Counted from the first letter of the stretch, positions 1 through 7,149 are shown. The stretch is DNA of 15,703 nucleotides from an uncultured Alphaproteobacteria bacterium (GCA_937919435.1 CALFRR010000098.1:1-15703), one strand, 5' to 3'. The notes: a model not told the origin generated them from the sequence alone. Made by a program: numbers and translations.

Positions 1-642
1 TCGGAAGTGTCGGCGCTGCTCGGCCGCATCCCCTCGGCGGTGGGCTATCAGCCGACGCTCGCCACCGAGATGGGCGCCCTCCAGGAGCGCATCACCACCA
101 CCCAGAAGGGGTCGATCACCTCGGTCCAGGCGATCTACGTGCCGGCCGACGACCTGACCGACCCGGCCCCGGCGACCTCCTTCGCCCACCTCGACGCGAC
201 CACCGTTCTGTCGCGCTCGATCGCCGAGAAGGGCATCTACCCGGCGGTGGACCCGCTCGACTCGACCAGCCGCATCCTGTCGCCGACGGTCGTCGGCGAG
301 GAGCACTATGCGGTCGCCCGTCAGGTGCAGTCGATCCTGCAGCGCTACAAGTCGCTCCAGGACATCATCGCCATCCTCGGCATGGACGAGCTCTCCGAAG
401 AGGACAAGCTGGTCGTCGCCCGCGCCCGCAAGATCGAACGCTTCCTGTCGCAGCCGTTCCACGTCGCCGAAGTGTTCACCGGCTCGCCCGGTAAGCTGGT
501 CGATCTGAAGGACACCATCCGCGGCTTCAAGGGGCTGTGCGACGGCGACTACGACCACCTGCCGGAAGCCGCCTTCTACATGGTCGGCACCATCGAAGAA
601 GCGGTCGAGAAGGCCAAGAAGCTCGCCGCCGAAGCGGCCTGA
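1..642 (+). CDS. atpD: ATP synthase F1 subunit beta, C-terminal part (5' end outside window)
   Basis: This is the catalytic beta subunit of the F1 head, which makes ATP from ADP and phosphate at the cytoplasmic face of the membrane. The frame is open from base 1, so the gene enters from the left; the last 213 codons are present. Family landmarks visible are the SALLGRIPSAVGYQPTL segment, the VPADDLTDPAP stretch, LDSTSR, the DELSEED (DELSEED-loop) motif near residue 129 of the visible part, and a C-terminal end of the type AFYMVGTIEEAVEKAKKL. The Walker A region is not in the window. The nearly invariant sequence makes the identification secure. atpC follows 67 bp downstream, as in most bacterial atp operons. 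A GTG at position 7 is an internal valine codon, not a start. Confidence 0.98.
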   Translation, partial: SEVSALLGRIPSAVGYQPTLATEMGALQERITTTQKGSITSVQAIYVPADDLTDPAPATSFAHLDATTVLSRSIAEKGIYPAVDPLDSTSRILSPTVVGEEHYAVARQVQSILQRYKSLQDIIAILGMDELSEEDKLVVARARKIERFLSQPFHVAEVFTGSPGKLVDLKDTIRGFKGLCDGDYDHLPEAAFYMVGTIEEAVEKAKKLAAEAA

Positions 643-660
643 GCGAGCGTCGTCAGGCAT

Positions 661-690
661 GACGGACCGGCGGGCCCCCGCCGGCACGTC
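661..690 (+). other. Strong stem-loop between atpD and atpC
   Basis: Arms 667-673 (ccggcgg) and 678-684 (ccgccgg) pair perfectly around a gccc loop. A 2x2 internal loop then allows outer arms 661-664 (gacg) and 687-690 (cgtc) to pair as well. The element ends 19 bases before the atpC start and has no T-tract, so it is not a classical terminator. Inference: it may lower epsilon expression relative to beta (the complex has three beta and one epsilon), or block 3' exonucleases. Confidence 0.6.
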
Positions 691-709
691 CTCCCGAGAA
701 GAGGCGGAT

Positions 710-1126
710 ATGGCCGAAGGCTTCAAGTTCGATCTGGTTTCCCCGGCGCGTCTCGTCCTCTCCGAGGAGGCGACGCAGGTCGTCGTCCCCGGCAGCGAGG
801 GCGAGTTCACCATGCTCAAGGGGCATTCGCCGTTCATGACGACGATCCGGCCCGGCGTGGTCGAAGTGACCGCGGCGGGCGGCAGGGTCAGCCGCATCTT
901 CGTGCGCGGCGGCTTCGCCGATGCCTCGCCGGCCGGCCTGACCATCCTCGCCGAACAGGCGGTGCCGGTCGAAGAGCTGCGCGCCGATCTGATCGCCCAG
1001 GAGATCCGCGACGCCGAAGAGGACGTCGCCGATGCCAAGAGCGACGAGGCCAGGCGGGTGGCCCAGGAACGGCTCGACCAACTGCAGGCGGTGTTCGCCG
1101 CGGTGGCGGGTGGCACCGCCCACTGA
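710..1126 (+). CDS. atpC: ATP synthase F1 subunit epsilon
   Basis: Epsilon is part of the central stalk of F1 and modulates ATPase activity through its C-terminal helices. The product has 138 residues, normal for the family. The N-terminal beta-sandwich is recognisable from FKFDLVSPARLVLSEEA, VVVPGSEGEFTMLKGHSPFM (about residues 25-44) and GGFADASPAGLTILAEQAV. The C-terminal half is a charged, alanine-rich helical region. The ATG at 710 is chosen over an in-frame ATG at 659 because it has a purine-rich ribosome-binding site (gagaagagg, 696-704) and because family members start MAE/MA-xF-xxxLVSP. The longer frame would add 17 residues with no family match and would absorb the 661-690 hairpin. 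It is the last gene of the atp operon and is followed by a terminator. Confidence 0.96.
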   Translation: MAEGFKFDLVSPARLVLSEEATQVVVPGSEGEFTMLKGHSPFMTTIRPGVVEVTAAGGRVSRIFVRGGFADASPAGLTILAEQAVPVEELRADLIAQEIRDAEEDVADAKSDEARRVAQERLDQLQAVFAAVAGGTAH

Positions 1127-1150
1127 GCCGTCGTCTCCACGAATTCCGTC

Positions 1151-1187
1151 GAAGGCCCCGGGCGACCGCTCGGGGCCTTCGTCGTTT
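1151..1187 (+). terminator. Rho-independent terminator of the atp operon
   Basis: A perfect 10-bp stem is formed by gaaggccccg (1151-1160) and cggggccttc (1171-1180), with a 10-base loop, followed by gtcgttt. It starts 24 bases after the atpC stop. The T-tract is short, as is common in G+C-rich genomes. Confidence 0.8.
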
Positions 1188-1328
1188 CCGGACCGGGCCA
1201 TGACCCCCGCGCCGGACCACCCCCCCCGTGTGGCGCCGCCGGAATCGCGTCCGCTTCGCTCTTCCCGGTTCTGCCGGCGCGGAACATGCTCTAGTCTCGG
1301 CCCCGACGAGACGACCGGCGAGGGGCGC

Positions 1329-2810
1329 ATGCGGGCTCGACGGAAGGTGCCGAGGCGATGGATCGCGACGATCGCGATCGTCCTGGCGACGAGCCTTTCG
1401 GCCGTCGCCGGAGAAGGCGGCACGCCTGCCCCTCCTGCCCCTCCTGCCCCTCCCGGCCCTCCGGCCCGTCAGACGGCGCCCGGAGGATCCGAGCCGACCG
1501 TCCTGCCCGCCCCGGTTCCCCCGGAGCCGCGGCCGATGCGGCTTCTGCTGGTCCGCGACGACGGCGACTGCGGCACCACCTGTGCCGAGTGGATCTCGGC
1601 CGAAGGCGATTTCGTCGATGCGACACCCGAGGTCTTCCGTACCTTCTTCCGGAAGATCGGCGACCGGCCTCTGCCGATCCTGTTCCATTCGCGCGGCGGC
1701 TCCAGCAATGCGGCGATGGAAGTGGCACGGCTGCTGCGACAGCGTCGGGCGGAGGTGGCGGTCGGCCGGACGATCCTGCCCGGCTGTCTCGCCCCCGGCG
1801 CCGCCTGCGGACCGGACCGGCCGACCACGCCGCTTCCCGGCGAGCCGGCGCTGTCCGGCGTCTGTCTCTCGGCCTGCGTCTTCGCCTTCGCCGGCGGAAC
1901 CACCCGGGTGGCCGGCCGCGGCGCGCGGGTCGGGGTCCATCAGGCCTCGGTCGCCGAACAGGTGAGCAAGCGCTGGCGGGTGCGCTATCGGATCGGGCCG
2001 GACGGCAACCGGGTGGAGATCGGTCGCGAGTTGATCGACGAGACCCGGACGAAGGTCACCCCGCGGGCGCTCGGCGAAGGCGATCCGTTCTACGACCGGG
2101 TCGCCGCGCACTTCCGCGGTCTCGGTGTCGGCGAGACGCTCGTCGCGCTGTCGGCGGCGACCCCGGCGGCGAAGATCCGGCTGCTCACCCCCGCCGAACT
2201 CTCCGAGACGGGGCTGGTCACCCGTGACGGCGGCCTCGAATCGGTTCTGCCGACCACCCGCATCGTCCATTTCGTCCGTCCGGTGCCCGCCCCCGACGGA
2301 GCCCCGGCCGACGCCTATCGGCCGGTGGTCCCGGTCGCTCTGTCGGCCGCGGCGAAGATCGCGCTCGAAGACGGCGGCGAAGTCGCCCTGCATTTCGACA
2401 CGATCCACGGATCGCCGACGATCGGCTGGCGCGTGGCGCTCGACCGGGCGTCCCTGCCGACGGCGGCGACGATCGTCTGGTTGCGGATCACCACCGCCGA
2501 GCGCGTCCTCGGAGGCGGCGTGCTCCGCGCCGTCCGCCCGTCCGCCGACGCGCCGCTGCCGATGGGACAGCTCGAGCTCTCCCAGTTCTGCGGGCTCGCG
2601 ACGGCACCGACGAGCGTGTTCCAACTGGCCTACCGCCCGACCCCGGACGCCCCGACGATCGTCGGGTCGGCGACCGTCGGTCCGCTCGGCGAACTCGCGC
2701 GGTTGCGCGCCTTCGTCTGTCCTCAGGCCGCTCCGCCCGCATCCGCGGCACCGACGCCGGTCGAGAGACCGTCCGCGAAGCCGCGGAAGGCCTCGACCAC
2801 CCGCTCGTAG
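1329..2810 (+). CDS. Predicted secreted protein with ClpP-fold-like (COG3904-like) domain
   Basis: I recognise the fold only by motif; the function is unknown. The 493-residue product begins with a signal peptide: basic MRARRKVPRR, a hydrophobic core to about residue 22, and likely cleavage after AVA at 25-27. A proline-rich linker follows (residues 33-69). The next part resembles the ClpP/crotonase-type domain of COG3904-like periplasmic proteins. It has an SRGG segment at 121-124, where ClpP carries its oxyanion-hole SPGG, then CLSAC with candidate nucleophile Ser181, then GVHQ with candidate His204. The 23-residue spacing is close to that in ClpP. LTPAELSETGLVT (286-298) is also typical of this group. 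Residues 330-465 form a separate beta-rich-looking domain I cannot place. The ATG at 1329 is chosen for its gagggg ribosome-binding site and the signal peptide; the frame is open upstream to 1032 without support. The 3' end overlaps rppH. Confidence 0.8.
   Translation: MRARRKVPRRWIATIAIVLATSLSAVAGEGGTPAPPAPPAPPGPPARQTAPGGSEPTVLPAPVPPEPRPMRLLLVRDDGDCGTTCAEWISAEGDFVDATPEVFRTFFRKIGDRPLPILFHSRGGSSNAAMEVARLLRQRRAEVAVGRTILPGCLAPGAACGPDRPTTPLPGEPALSGVCLSACVFAFAGGTTRVAGRGARVGVHQASVAEQVSKRWRVRYRIGPDGNRVEIGRELIDETRTKVTPRALGEGDPFYDRVAAHFRGLGVGETLVALSAATPAAKIRLLTPAELSETGLVTRDGGLESVLPTTRIVHFVRPVPAPDGAPADAYRPVVPVALSAAAKIALEDGGEVALHFDTIHGSPTIGWRVALDRASLPTAATIVWLRITTAERVLGGGVLRAVRPSADAPLPMGQLELSQFCGLATAPTSVFQLAYRPTPDAPTIVGSATVGPLGELARLRAFVCPQAAPPASAAPTPVERPSAKPRKASTTRS
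1425..1460 (+). repeat. 9-bp tandem repeat encoding proline-rich linker
   Basis: Three exact copies of cctgcccct (1425-1433, 1434-1442, 1443-1451) and a fourth diverged copy (cccggccct) encode PAPPAPPAPPGPP just after the signal peptide of the secreted protein. The unit is a multiple of three, so copy-number slippage would change linker length without shifting frame. Confidence 0.85.
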
Positions 2811-3280
2811 ACCGGCCGCTTGAACGGCACCACCAGCGCCGGCAGGTTGTCGATCGGCTCCCACCGCCACTCGGCGAACTCACGCTCGCCGCCGGCCGGC
2901 GGATGGTCGATGTCGATCTCGCTCTCCTCGCCGTCGAATCGGAAGGCGAACCACAGCTGGGTCTGGCCCCGCCACTTGTACATCCAGCGTTCGCCGACCA
3001 CCTCGCGCGGGATGTCGTAGCTCCACCATTCCGGCGCGACGCCGAGCAGGGTCGCCCGACGCACCCCGGTCTCCTCCCACAGTTCGCGGCGGGCGGCGTC
3101 GTGCGGATCCTCGCCCGGATCGACGCCGCCCTGCGGCATCTGCCACTGGTGGCCTTCGGAGACGTGTTCGACCAGATCCTGGTCGGCGCGCCGGCCGATC
3201 CAGACGCGGCCGCGCGCGTCGAACAGGCAGATGCCGACGCACGGACGGTAGGGGAGCCGATCGAAGTCGGTCGGGGTCAT
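2723..3280 (-). CDS. rppH: RNA pyrophosphohydrolase (Nudix)
   Basis: RppH removes pyrophosphate from the 5' triphosphate end of mRNA and so starts decay by RNase E; in alphaproteobacteria it is also known as NudH or IalA. The 185-residue product begins with LPYRPCVGICLFD and contains a complete Nudix box (GX5EX7REUXEEXGU) at residues 51-73, with metal-binding glutamates in the REL-W-EE core (66, 69, 70). The EWWSYDIP and MYKWRGQTQLWFAFRF stretches are typical of this subgroup. The ATG at 3280 has a gagga ribosome-binding site about nine bases upstream. The last 29 codons lie inside the 3' end of the convergent secreted-protein gene (overlap 2723-2810) and encode a poorly conserved Gly/Ala tail. 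In relatives rppH usually follows the divergent polysaccharide deacetylase gene; here it is head to head with rsfS. Confidence 0.95.
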   Translation of the reverse strand: MTPTDFDRLPYRPCVGICLFDARGRVWIGRRADQDLVEHVSEGHQWQMPQGGVDPGEDPHDAARRELWEETGVRRATLLGVAPEWWSYDIPREVVGERWMYKWRGQTQLWFAFRFDGEESEIDIDHPPAGGEREFAEWRWEPIDNLPALVVPFKRPVYERVVEAFRGFADGLSTGVGAADAGGAA

Positions 3281-3340
3281 CGGCGGGTCCTCGCGAAGCG
3301 GAGAGGCGGCGCGACCGCGCCGGGAACGGGTTCGGTCACC

Positions 3341-3369
3341 GGTCTATCCATGGCGGACCCGCTTGTCAC
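3341..3369 (-). promoter_or_regulatory. Possible rppH promoter
   Basis: On the minus strand, GTGACA (3369-3364) and TAGACC (3346-3341) are separated by 17 bases. The -35 is good and the -10 weak. Transcription would begin roughly 55 bases before the rppH start. Consensus match only. Confidence 0.3.
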
Positions 3370-3425
3370 CGTCACGACGATCGGCGCCGACTTGAAATGT
3401 TCGCACCGAGCCGCCACTGTCTTTC

Positions 3426-3449
3426 CGTCGGATCCGACGATCCGATCGG
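3426..3449. promoter_or_regulatory. 14-bp palindrome, candidate operator in rppH/rsfS divergent region
   Basis: cgtcggatccgacg (3426-3439) is a perfect palindrome. It is followed within two bases by the 8-bp palindrome ccgatcgg (3442-3449), and gatccga occurs twice (3431-3437 and 3439-3445). The site sits between two divergent genes, as an operator would, but no regulator is identified. Confidence 0.4.
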
Positions 3450-3537
3450 AGTCGCGCGGGGAGTTCCGGCGCCACCGGAAACGGGGCCGGATCCGTCGCG
3501 ACGACGCACTCGAACGGAGGTCACTCATCTGACCATC

Positions 3538-3963
3538 ATGCAGATCGACGAGGACGTGGCGGGCCACGTTTCCTCACCCGACGCCCGGAGCCTGGCCGCC
3601 GCGGCCCTGCCGGACGTGGAGACCCTGTCCGGGCTGGTCTTCAAGAGCCTCGACGAATCGAAGGCCGAGGACATCGTCACCCTCGACGTCCGAGAGAAGT
3701 CGTCGATTGCCGACGTGATGATCGTCGCGTCGGGCCGATCGAACCGCCATGTCGGCGCCATCGCCGACCGGCTGCTCGAGGAACTCGCCGGAATCGGCGC
3801 CCATCCGCTCGGAGTCTCCGGCCTGCCGCATTGCGACTGGGTGCTGGTCGACCTCGGCGACGTCCTGGTCCACCTGTTCCGGCCGGAAGTCCGCGGCTTC
3901 TACAATCTCGAGAAGATGTGGTCGGCCGAGACACCGGTCCCGGGCAAGGGACCGGCCGCCTGA
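3538..3963 (+). CDS. rsfS: Ribosome silencing factor RsfS
   Basis: RsfS binds ribosomal protein uL14 and blocks joining of the 30S and 50S subunits, lowering translation when nutrients run out. From the ATG at 3538 the product has 141 residues. The conserved domain spans roughly residues 29-130: LDESKAEDIVTLDVREKSSIADVMIVASGRSNRHV, GVSGLPHCDWVLVDLGDVLVHLF and RGFYNLEKMWS are all family landmarks. The start is uncertain. The only good ribosome-binding site (cggagg, 3515-3520) is 17 bases from this ATG but 8 bases from an in-frame CTG at 3529, which would add three residues. An ATG at 3397 would add 47 unconserved residues. It is the first gene of the rsfS-rlmH-envC-ctpA-deacetylase run; rlmH follows after 19 bp. 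Confidence 0.94.
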   Translation: MQIDEDVAGHVSSPDARSLAAAALPDVETLSGLVFKSLDESKAEDIVTLDVREKSSIADVMIVASGRSNRHVGAIADRLLEELAGIGAHPLGVSGLPHCDWVLVDLGDVLVHLFRPEVRGFYNLEKMWSAETPVPGKGPAA

Positions 3964-3982
3964 GGCGACCGGAGCGTGAGCG

Positions 3983-4462
3983 GTGAAGGTGACGATCGCG
4001 GCGGTCGGGCGGATGAAGTCCGGCCCGGAACGCGAACTCCTCGACCGGTACCTCGATCGGGCCGGAAAGCAGGGCCGTGGGCTCGGCATCACCCGGGTCG
4101 AGGTGCGTGAGGTCGGCGAATCGCGCGCCGCCCGTGCGGAGGACCGCAAGGCGGAGGAGGCGGGCGAGCTGCTCGCCGCCGTCCCGCCCGGTGCCGCGCT
4201 GGTGGTGCTCGACGAGACCGGTGGGCAGATGACCTCGGAGGCCTTCGCCCGCTGGGTCGGCGCCCGGATCGACGCCGGTCGCGATCTCGCCCTGCTGATC
4301 GGCGGGGCCGACGGTCACGGACCGGCGGTGGTCGAGCGGGCCGACCTCGTCCTCGCCTTCGGTGCTTTGACCTGGCCGCACCAGATGGTACGCATCCTCA
4401 TGGCCGAGCAGATCTACCGGGCGACGACGATTCTCGCCGGTCACCCTTATCACCGCGCGTGA
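3983..4462 (+). CDS. rlmH: 23S rRNA (pseudouridine1915-N3)-methyltransferase RlmH
   Basis: RlmH is a small SPOUT methyltransferase that uses S-adenosylmethionine to methylate pseudouridine 1915 in helix 69 of 23S rRNA, acting on assembled 70S ribosomes. The 159-residue product matches the family length. Visible motifs are the KVTIAAVGRMK start, the knot segment LLIGGADGHG (residues 104-113), which binds the methyl donor, LTWPHQMVRILMAEQIYRA, and the diagnostic C-terminal HPYHRA. The start is GTG at 3983 with a ggag ribosome-binding site eight bases upstream. The rsfS-rlmH pair is conserved across many bacteria. The stop overlaps a GTG in the envC frame, so coupling to the next gene is plausible although that GTG is probably not used. 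Confidence 0.96.
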   Translation: MKVTIAAVGRMKSGPERELLDRYLDRAGKQGRGLGITRVEVREVGESRAARAEDRKAEEAGELLAAVPPGAALVVLDETGGQMTSEAFARWVGARIDAGRDLALLIGGADGHGPAVVERADLVLAFGALTWPHQMVRILMAEQIYRATTILAGHPYHRA

Positions 4463-4512
4463 GGGACGTCGCAGCGGCGGCCACGACTTCGCCGGGGGAG
4501 GACCGGGACGGG

Positions 4513-5796
4513 ATGACGTCGAGTTCGACGACGCGGCACCGACCGCGGCCCGACCGGGGCCGCGATCGCGGTGTCGTGCTCTCGCTCGCCCTCCTCGCCC
4601 TCCTCGCGCTTCCGCCGGCCCGCTCCACCGCCGCCGAAGACCCGCCGGCCTCCGCCCGAGAGGAACTCGAGACGGCTCGCCGGGCGGTCGAGGCCGGTCG
4701 CGAGAAGCAGACCGACCTCCGCCGAGAGATCGACGCGCTCGACCGCGACCGCACCCGGATCGGCGAACGTCTGATCGAGAGTGCCGCCCGGGCGCGGGCG
4801 CTCGAGACCGCGCTGACCCGGGGCGAAGGCCGCATCGCCGAGTTGACCCGACGCACCGAAGAGCTCCGCGCCTCGCTCGCCGCCCGCCGCGGCGTGCTCG
4901 CCGAGGTGCTGGCCGCGCTGCAACGGATCGGCCGCAAGCCGCCTCCGGCGATCGTCGTCCGTCCGGAAGACGCCCGCGCCGCGGTGCGCAGCGCCATTCT
5001 GGTCGGCGCGTTGTTGCCGGAACTGAGAGCGGAAGCCGAGCGGCTGGTCGCCGACCTCGACGCTCTCGATCGGACCAGAACCGACGCCGAAGCGGAACGC
5101 GACCGCCAGAAGGCCGAGGCGACCGCTCTCGCCGACGAGCAGGTGCGGCTGCGTCAGTTGGTCGAGGAACGACGCAAGGCCCGCGACGAGCGGGAGAAGT
5201 CGCTGATCGAAGCCCAGCGGGCGACCGACGAGACGGCACGCCGGGCCGGTGGTCTCGAGGAATTGATCGGCCGACTGGAGACGAGTCCCGCCGCGTCCGA
5301 ACCGCCGGCCAAACAGGCGGCCCTGCCCGAAGCGGCGCCCCCTCGGCCGACGCTCGCCTTCGCCGACGCCCGCGGGCGGCTCTCACCGCCGGTCGGCGGT
5401 GACCTGGTACGCCGCTTCGGCGAAGACGACGGTTTCGGCGGCGGTCCGGCGCGCGGTTTGACCTATGCGGCGCGGGCCGGTGCGGTGGTGACGAGCCCCT
5501 GCGAGGGCCGTGTCGTCTTCCTCGGACCGTTTCGCAGTTACGGCAGACTCTTGATAATCAACGGTGGCGGCGGATATCATGTCGTACTCGCCGGTCTCGC
5601 CCGGATCGACGTCGAGGCGGGACAGTTCGTATTGACCGGAGAACCGGTCGGTGTGATGGGCGGTCCGACGGCTCCCGGTCTTCTCGGGGCCGCAACGGAT
5701 CGACCGAGCCTCTACGTCGAATTCCGAAAAGACAACACCTCGATCGACCCCATGCCGTGGTGGGCGGGTCCTCGTGACGAGAAGGTTCGCGGATGA
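4513..5796 (+). CDS. envC: Murein hydrolase activator EnvC-like protein (coiled coil plus degenerate LytM domain)
   Basis: EnvC-type proteins activate periplasmic N-acetylmuramoyl-L-alanine amidases for septal peptidoglycan splitting. The 427-residue product has a signal peptide (basic to residue 19, hydrophobic VVLSLALLALLAL, cleavage near 38-41). A long charged coiled coil runs from about 46 to 255 with a short break at 140-165, then a proline/alanine linker, then a LytM/M23-like domain (about 285-415). Active M23 zinc ligands are absent: the usual HxGxD site is RGLTY at 314-318, YAHL has become LAGL, and the final HxH is YVE at 401-403. The domain should therefore be non-catalytic, as in EnvC. 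The ATG at 4513 is preferred for its gggggagga ribosome-binding site and correct signal peptide. A GTG at 4459 overlapping the rlmH stop lacks a site and would add 18 residues. ctpA starts in an ATGA overlap. Confidence 0.92.
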   Translation: MTSSSTTRHRPRPDRGRDRGVVLSLALLALLALPPARSTAAEDPPASAREELETARRAVEAGREKQTDLRREIDALDRDRTRIGERLIESAARARALETALTRGEGRIAELTRRTEELRASLAARRGVLAEVLAALQRIGRKPPPAIVVRPEDARAAVRSAILVGALLPELRAEAERLVADLDALDRTRTDAEAERDRQKAEATALADEQVRLRQLVEERRKARDEREKSLIEAQRATDETARRAGGLEELIGRLETSPAASEPPAKQAALPEAAPPRPTLAFADARGRLSPPVGGDLVRRFGEDDGFGGGPARGLTYAARAGAVVTSPCEGRVVFLGPFRSYGRLLIINGGGGYHVVLAGLARIDVEAGQFVLTGEPVGVMGGPTAPGLLGAATDRPSLYVEFRKDNTSIDPMPWWAGPRDEKVRG

Positions 5797-7136
5797 TGCG
5801 CAAGGTTTCGCTGCTGGTGGTCGGAATGCTGATGGGGGCGGGCGTCGCCGTCGGTGTCGGTCAGGGACGGCAGTTCATCGCCGGTCATGCGGTCGCCGCG
5901 GCGGCGGACACCTATCGTCAGCTCAATCTGTTCGGCGACGTCTTCGAGCGGGTGCGCTCCGAATACGTCGAGCAGCCCGACGACGGCAAGCTGATCGAAT
6001 CGGCGATCAACGGCATGTTGACTTCCCTCGATCCCCATTCGAGCTACATGAATCCCAAGTCGTTCAAGGACATGCAGGTCCAGAACAAGGGCGAGTTCGG
6101 TGGTCTCGGGATCGAGGTGACGATGGAGGACGGCCTCGTCAAGGTCGTCACGCCGATCGACGACACGCCGGCGGCCCGGGCCGGCATCCGCGCCGGCGAT
6201 CTGATCACCCATCTCGACGGCGAAGCGGTCTCCGGCCTCAGCCTCAATCAGGCGGTCGACAGGATGCGCGGACCGGTCAACGCCGCGATCACCCTGACGG
6301 TGAAGCGCGAGGGCGCCGACAAGCCGCTGGAGATCAAGATCGTCCGCGACATCATCCGGATCAAGTCGGTCCGCTTCCGCGAGGAAGGCGGCGACATCGG
6401 CTACATCCGCATCACCCAGTTCACCGAGCAGACCTCGGACGGGCTGCGCGACGCGGTCGAGAAGATCGCCAAGAACCTGCCCGGCGACAAGCTGAAGGGC
6501 TACGTCCTCGACCTGAGGAACAATCCCGGCGGCCTTCTCGATCAGGCGGTGGCGGTCTCCGACGCCTTCCTCGAGCGCGGCGAGATCGTCTCGACCCGCG
6601 GCCGCAATGCCGACGAGACGCAGCGCTTCAATGCCCGCTCCGGCGATCTGACCCGGAACAAGCCGATGATCGTGCTGATCAACGGCGGCTCCGCCTCGGC
6701 CTCCGAGATCGTCGCCGGCGCGCTCCAGGATCACAAGCGGGCGACCATCGTCGGCACCCGCTCGTTCGGCAAGGGCTCCGTCCAGACGATCATCCCGCTC
6801 GGTCAGAACGGTGCGATCCGGCTGACCACGGCGCGCTACTACACGCCGTCGGGCCGGTCGATCCAGGCCAAGGGCATCGCCCCGGACATCGAGATCCTGC
6901 AGGACACGCCCGAGGATCTGAAGGGCCGCGACGACACCAAGGGCGAGGCGAGCCTCAAGGGCCATCTGAAGAACCCGACCGACGGGACGGCTTCCGAGGA
7001 GAAGACCGGGTCGCAGGCCTACGTTCCGCCGGACACCAAGGACGACAAGGCGCTGAATCTGGCGTTCGACCTGCTGCGCGGAAACAAGTCGTCGTCGGCC
7101 TTCCCGCCGAATCCCAAGGCGGCCGTGGCGAACTGA
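5793..7136 (+). CDS. ctpA: Carboxy-terminal processing protease (S41 family), periplasmic
   Basis: CtpA-type proteases cleave periplasmic or secreted proteins from a C-terminal signal, using a serine/lysine dyad gated by a PDZ domain. The 447-residue product begins with a membrane-anchoring or signal segment (residues 5-25, then AVAAAADTY). It continues with the SLDPHSSYM motif (78-86), a PDZ domain (about 97-185; FGGLGIEV and AGIRAGDLI are clear), and the S41 core. The latter includes LDLRNNPGGLLDQAV, the nucleophile Ser302 in GGSASASEIVAGAL, and Lys327 in SFGKGSVQ; the 25-residue spacing equals that of E. coli Prc. The tail after about residue 375 is variable. The start ATG overlaps the envC stop (ATGA) with a gagaagg site eight bases upstream; a second ATG directly follows. 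Pairing with envC suggests control of envelope hydrolases, which is an inference. Confidence 0.96.
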   Translation: MMRKVSLLVVGMLMGAGVAVGVGQGRQFIAGHAVAAAADTYRQLNLFGDVFERVRSEYVEQPDDGKLIESAINGMLTSLDPHSSYMNPKSFKDMQVQNKGEFGGLGIEVTMEDGLVKVVTPIDDTPAARAGIRAGDLITHLDGEAVSGLSLNQAVDRMRGPVNAAITLTVKREGADKPLEIKIVRDIIRIKSVRFREEGGDIGYIRITQFTEQTSDGLRDAVEKIAKNLPGDKLKGYVLDLRNNPGGLLDQAVAVSDAFLERGEIVSTRGRNADETQRFNARSGDLTRNKPMIVLINGGSASASEIVAGALQDHKRATIVGTRSFGKGSVQTIIPLGQNGAIRLTTARYYTPSGRSIQAKGIAPDIEILQDTPEDLKGRDDTKGEASLKGHLKNPTDGTASEEKTGSQAYVPPDTKDDKALNLAFDLLRGNKSSSAFPPNPKAAVAN

Positions 7137-7149
7137 CGGTCCGACGGTC

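Noticed and set aside
888..2870. 660-codon open frame on the minus strand opposite the secreted-protein gene
   Set aside because: The translation is rich in Arg, Gly and Asp with no domain, as expected for an antisense shadow of a G+C-rich gene. It also overlaps atpC and rppH, which are certain.
3281..3537. Inverted repeats at the two proposed inversion junctions
   Set aside because: Comparing 8359-8389 with 3281-3537 by eye gave only short G+C matches of a kind expected by chance, so I do not claim a homology-driven mechanism.
4459..4512. GTG start for envC overlapping the rlmH stop
   Set aside because: It has no ribosome-binding site and would place 38 mostly polar residues before the hydrophobic core of the signal peptide. 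The ATG at 4513 has a strong site.
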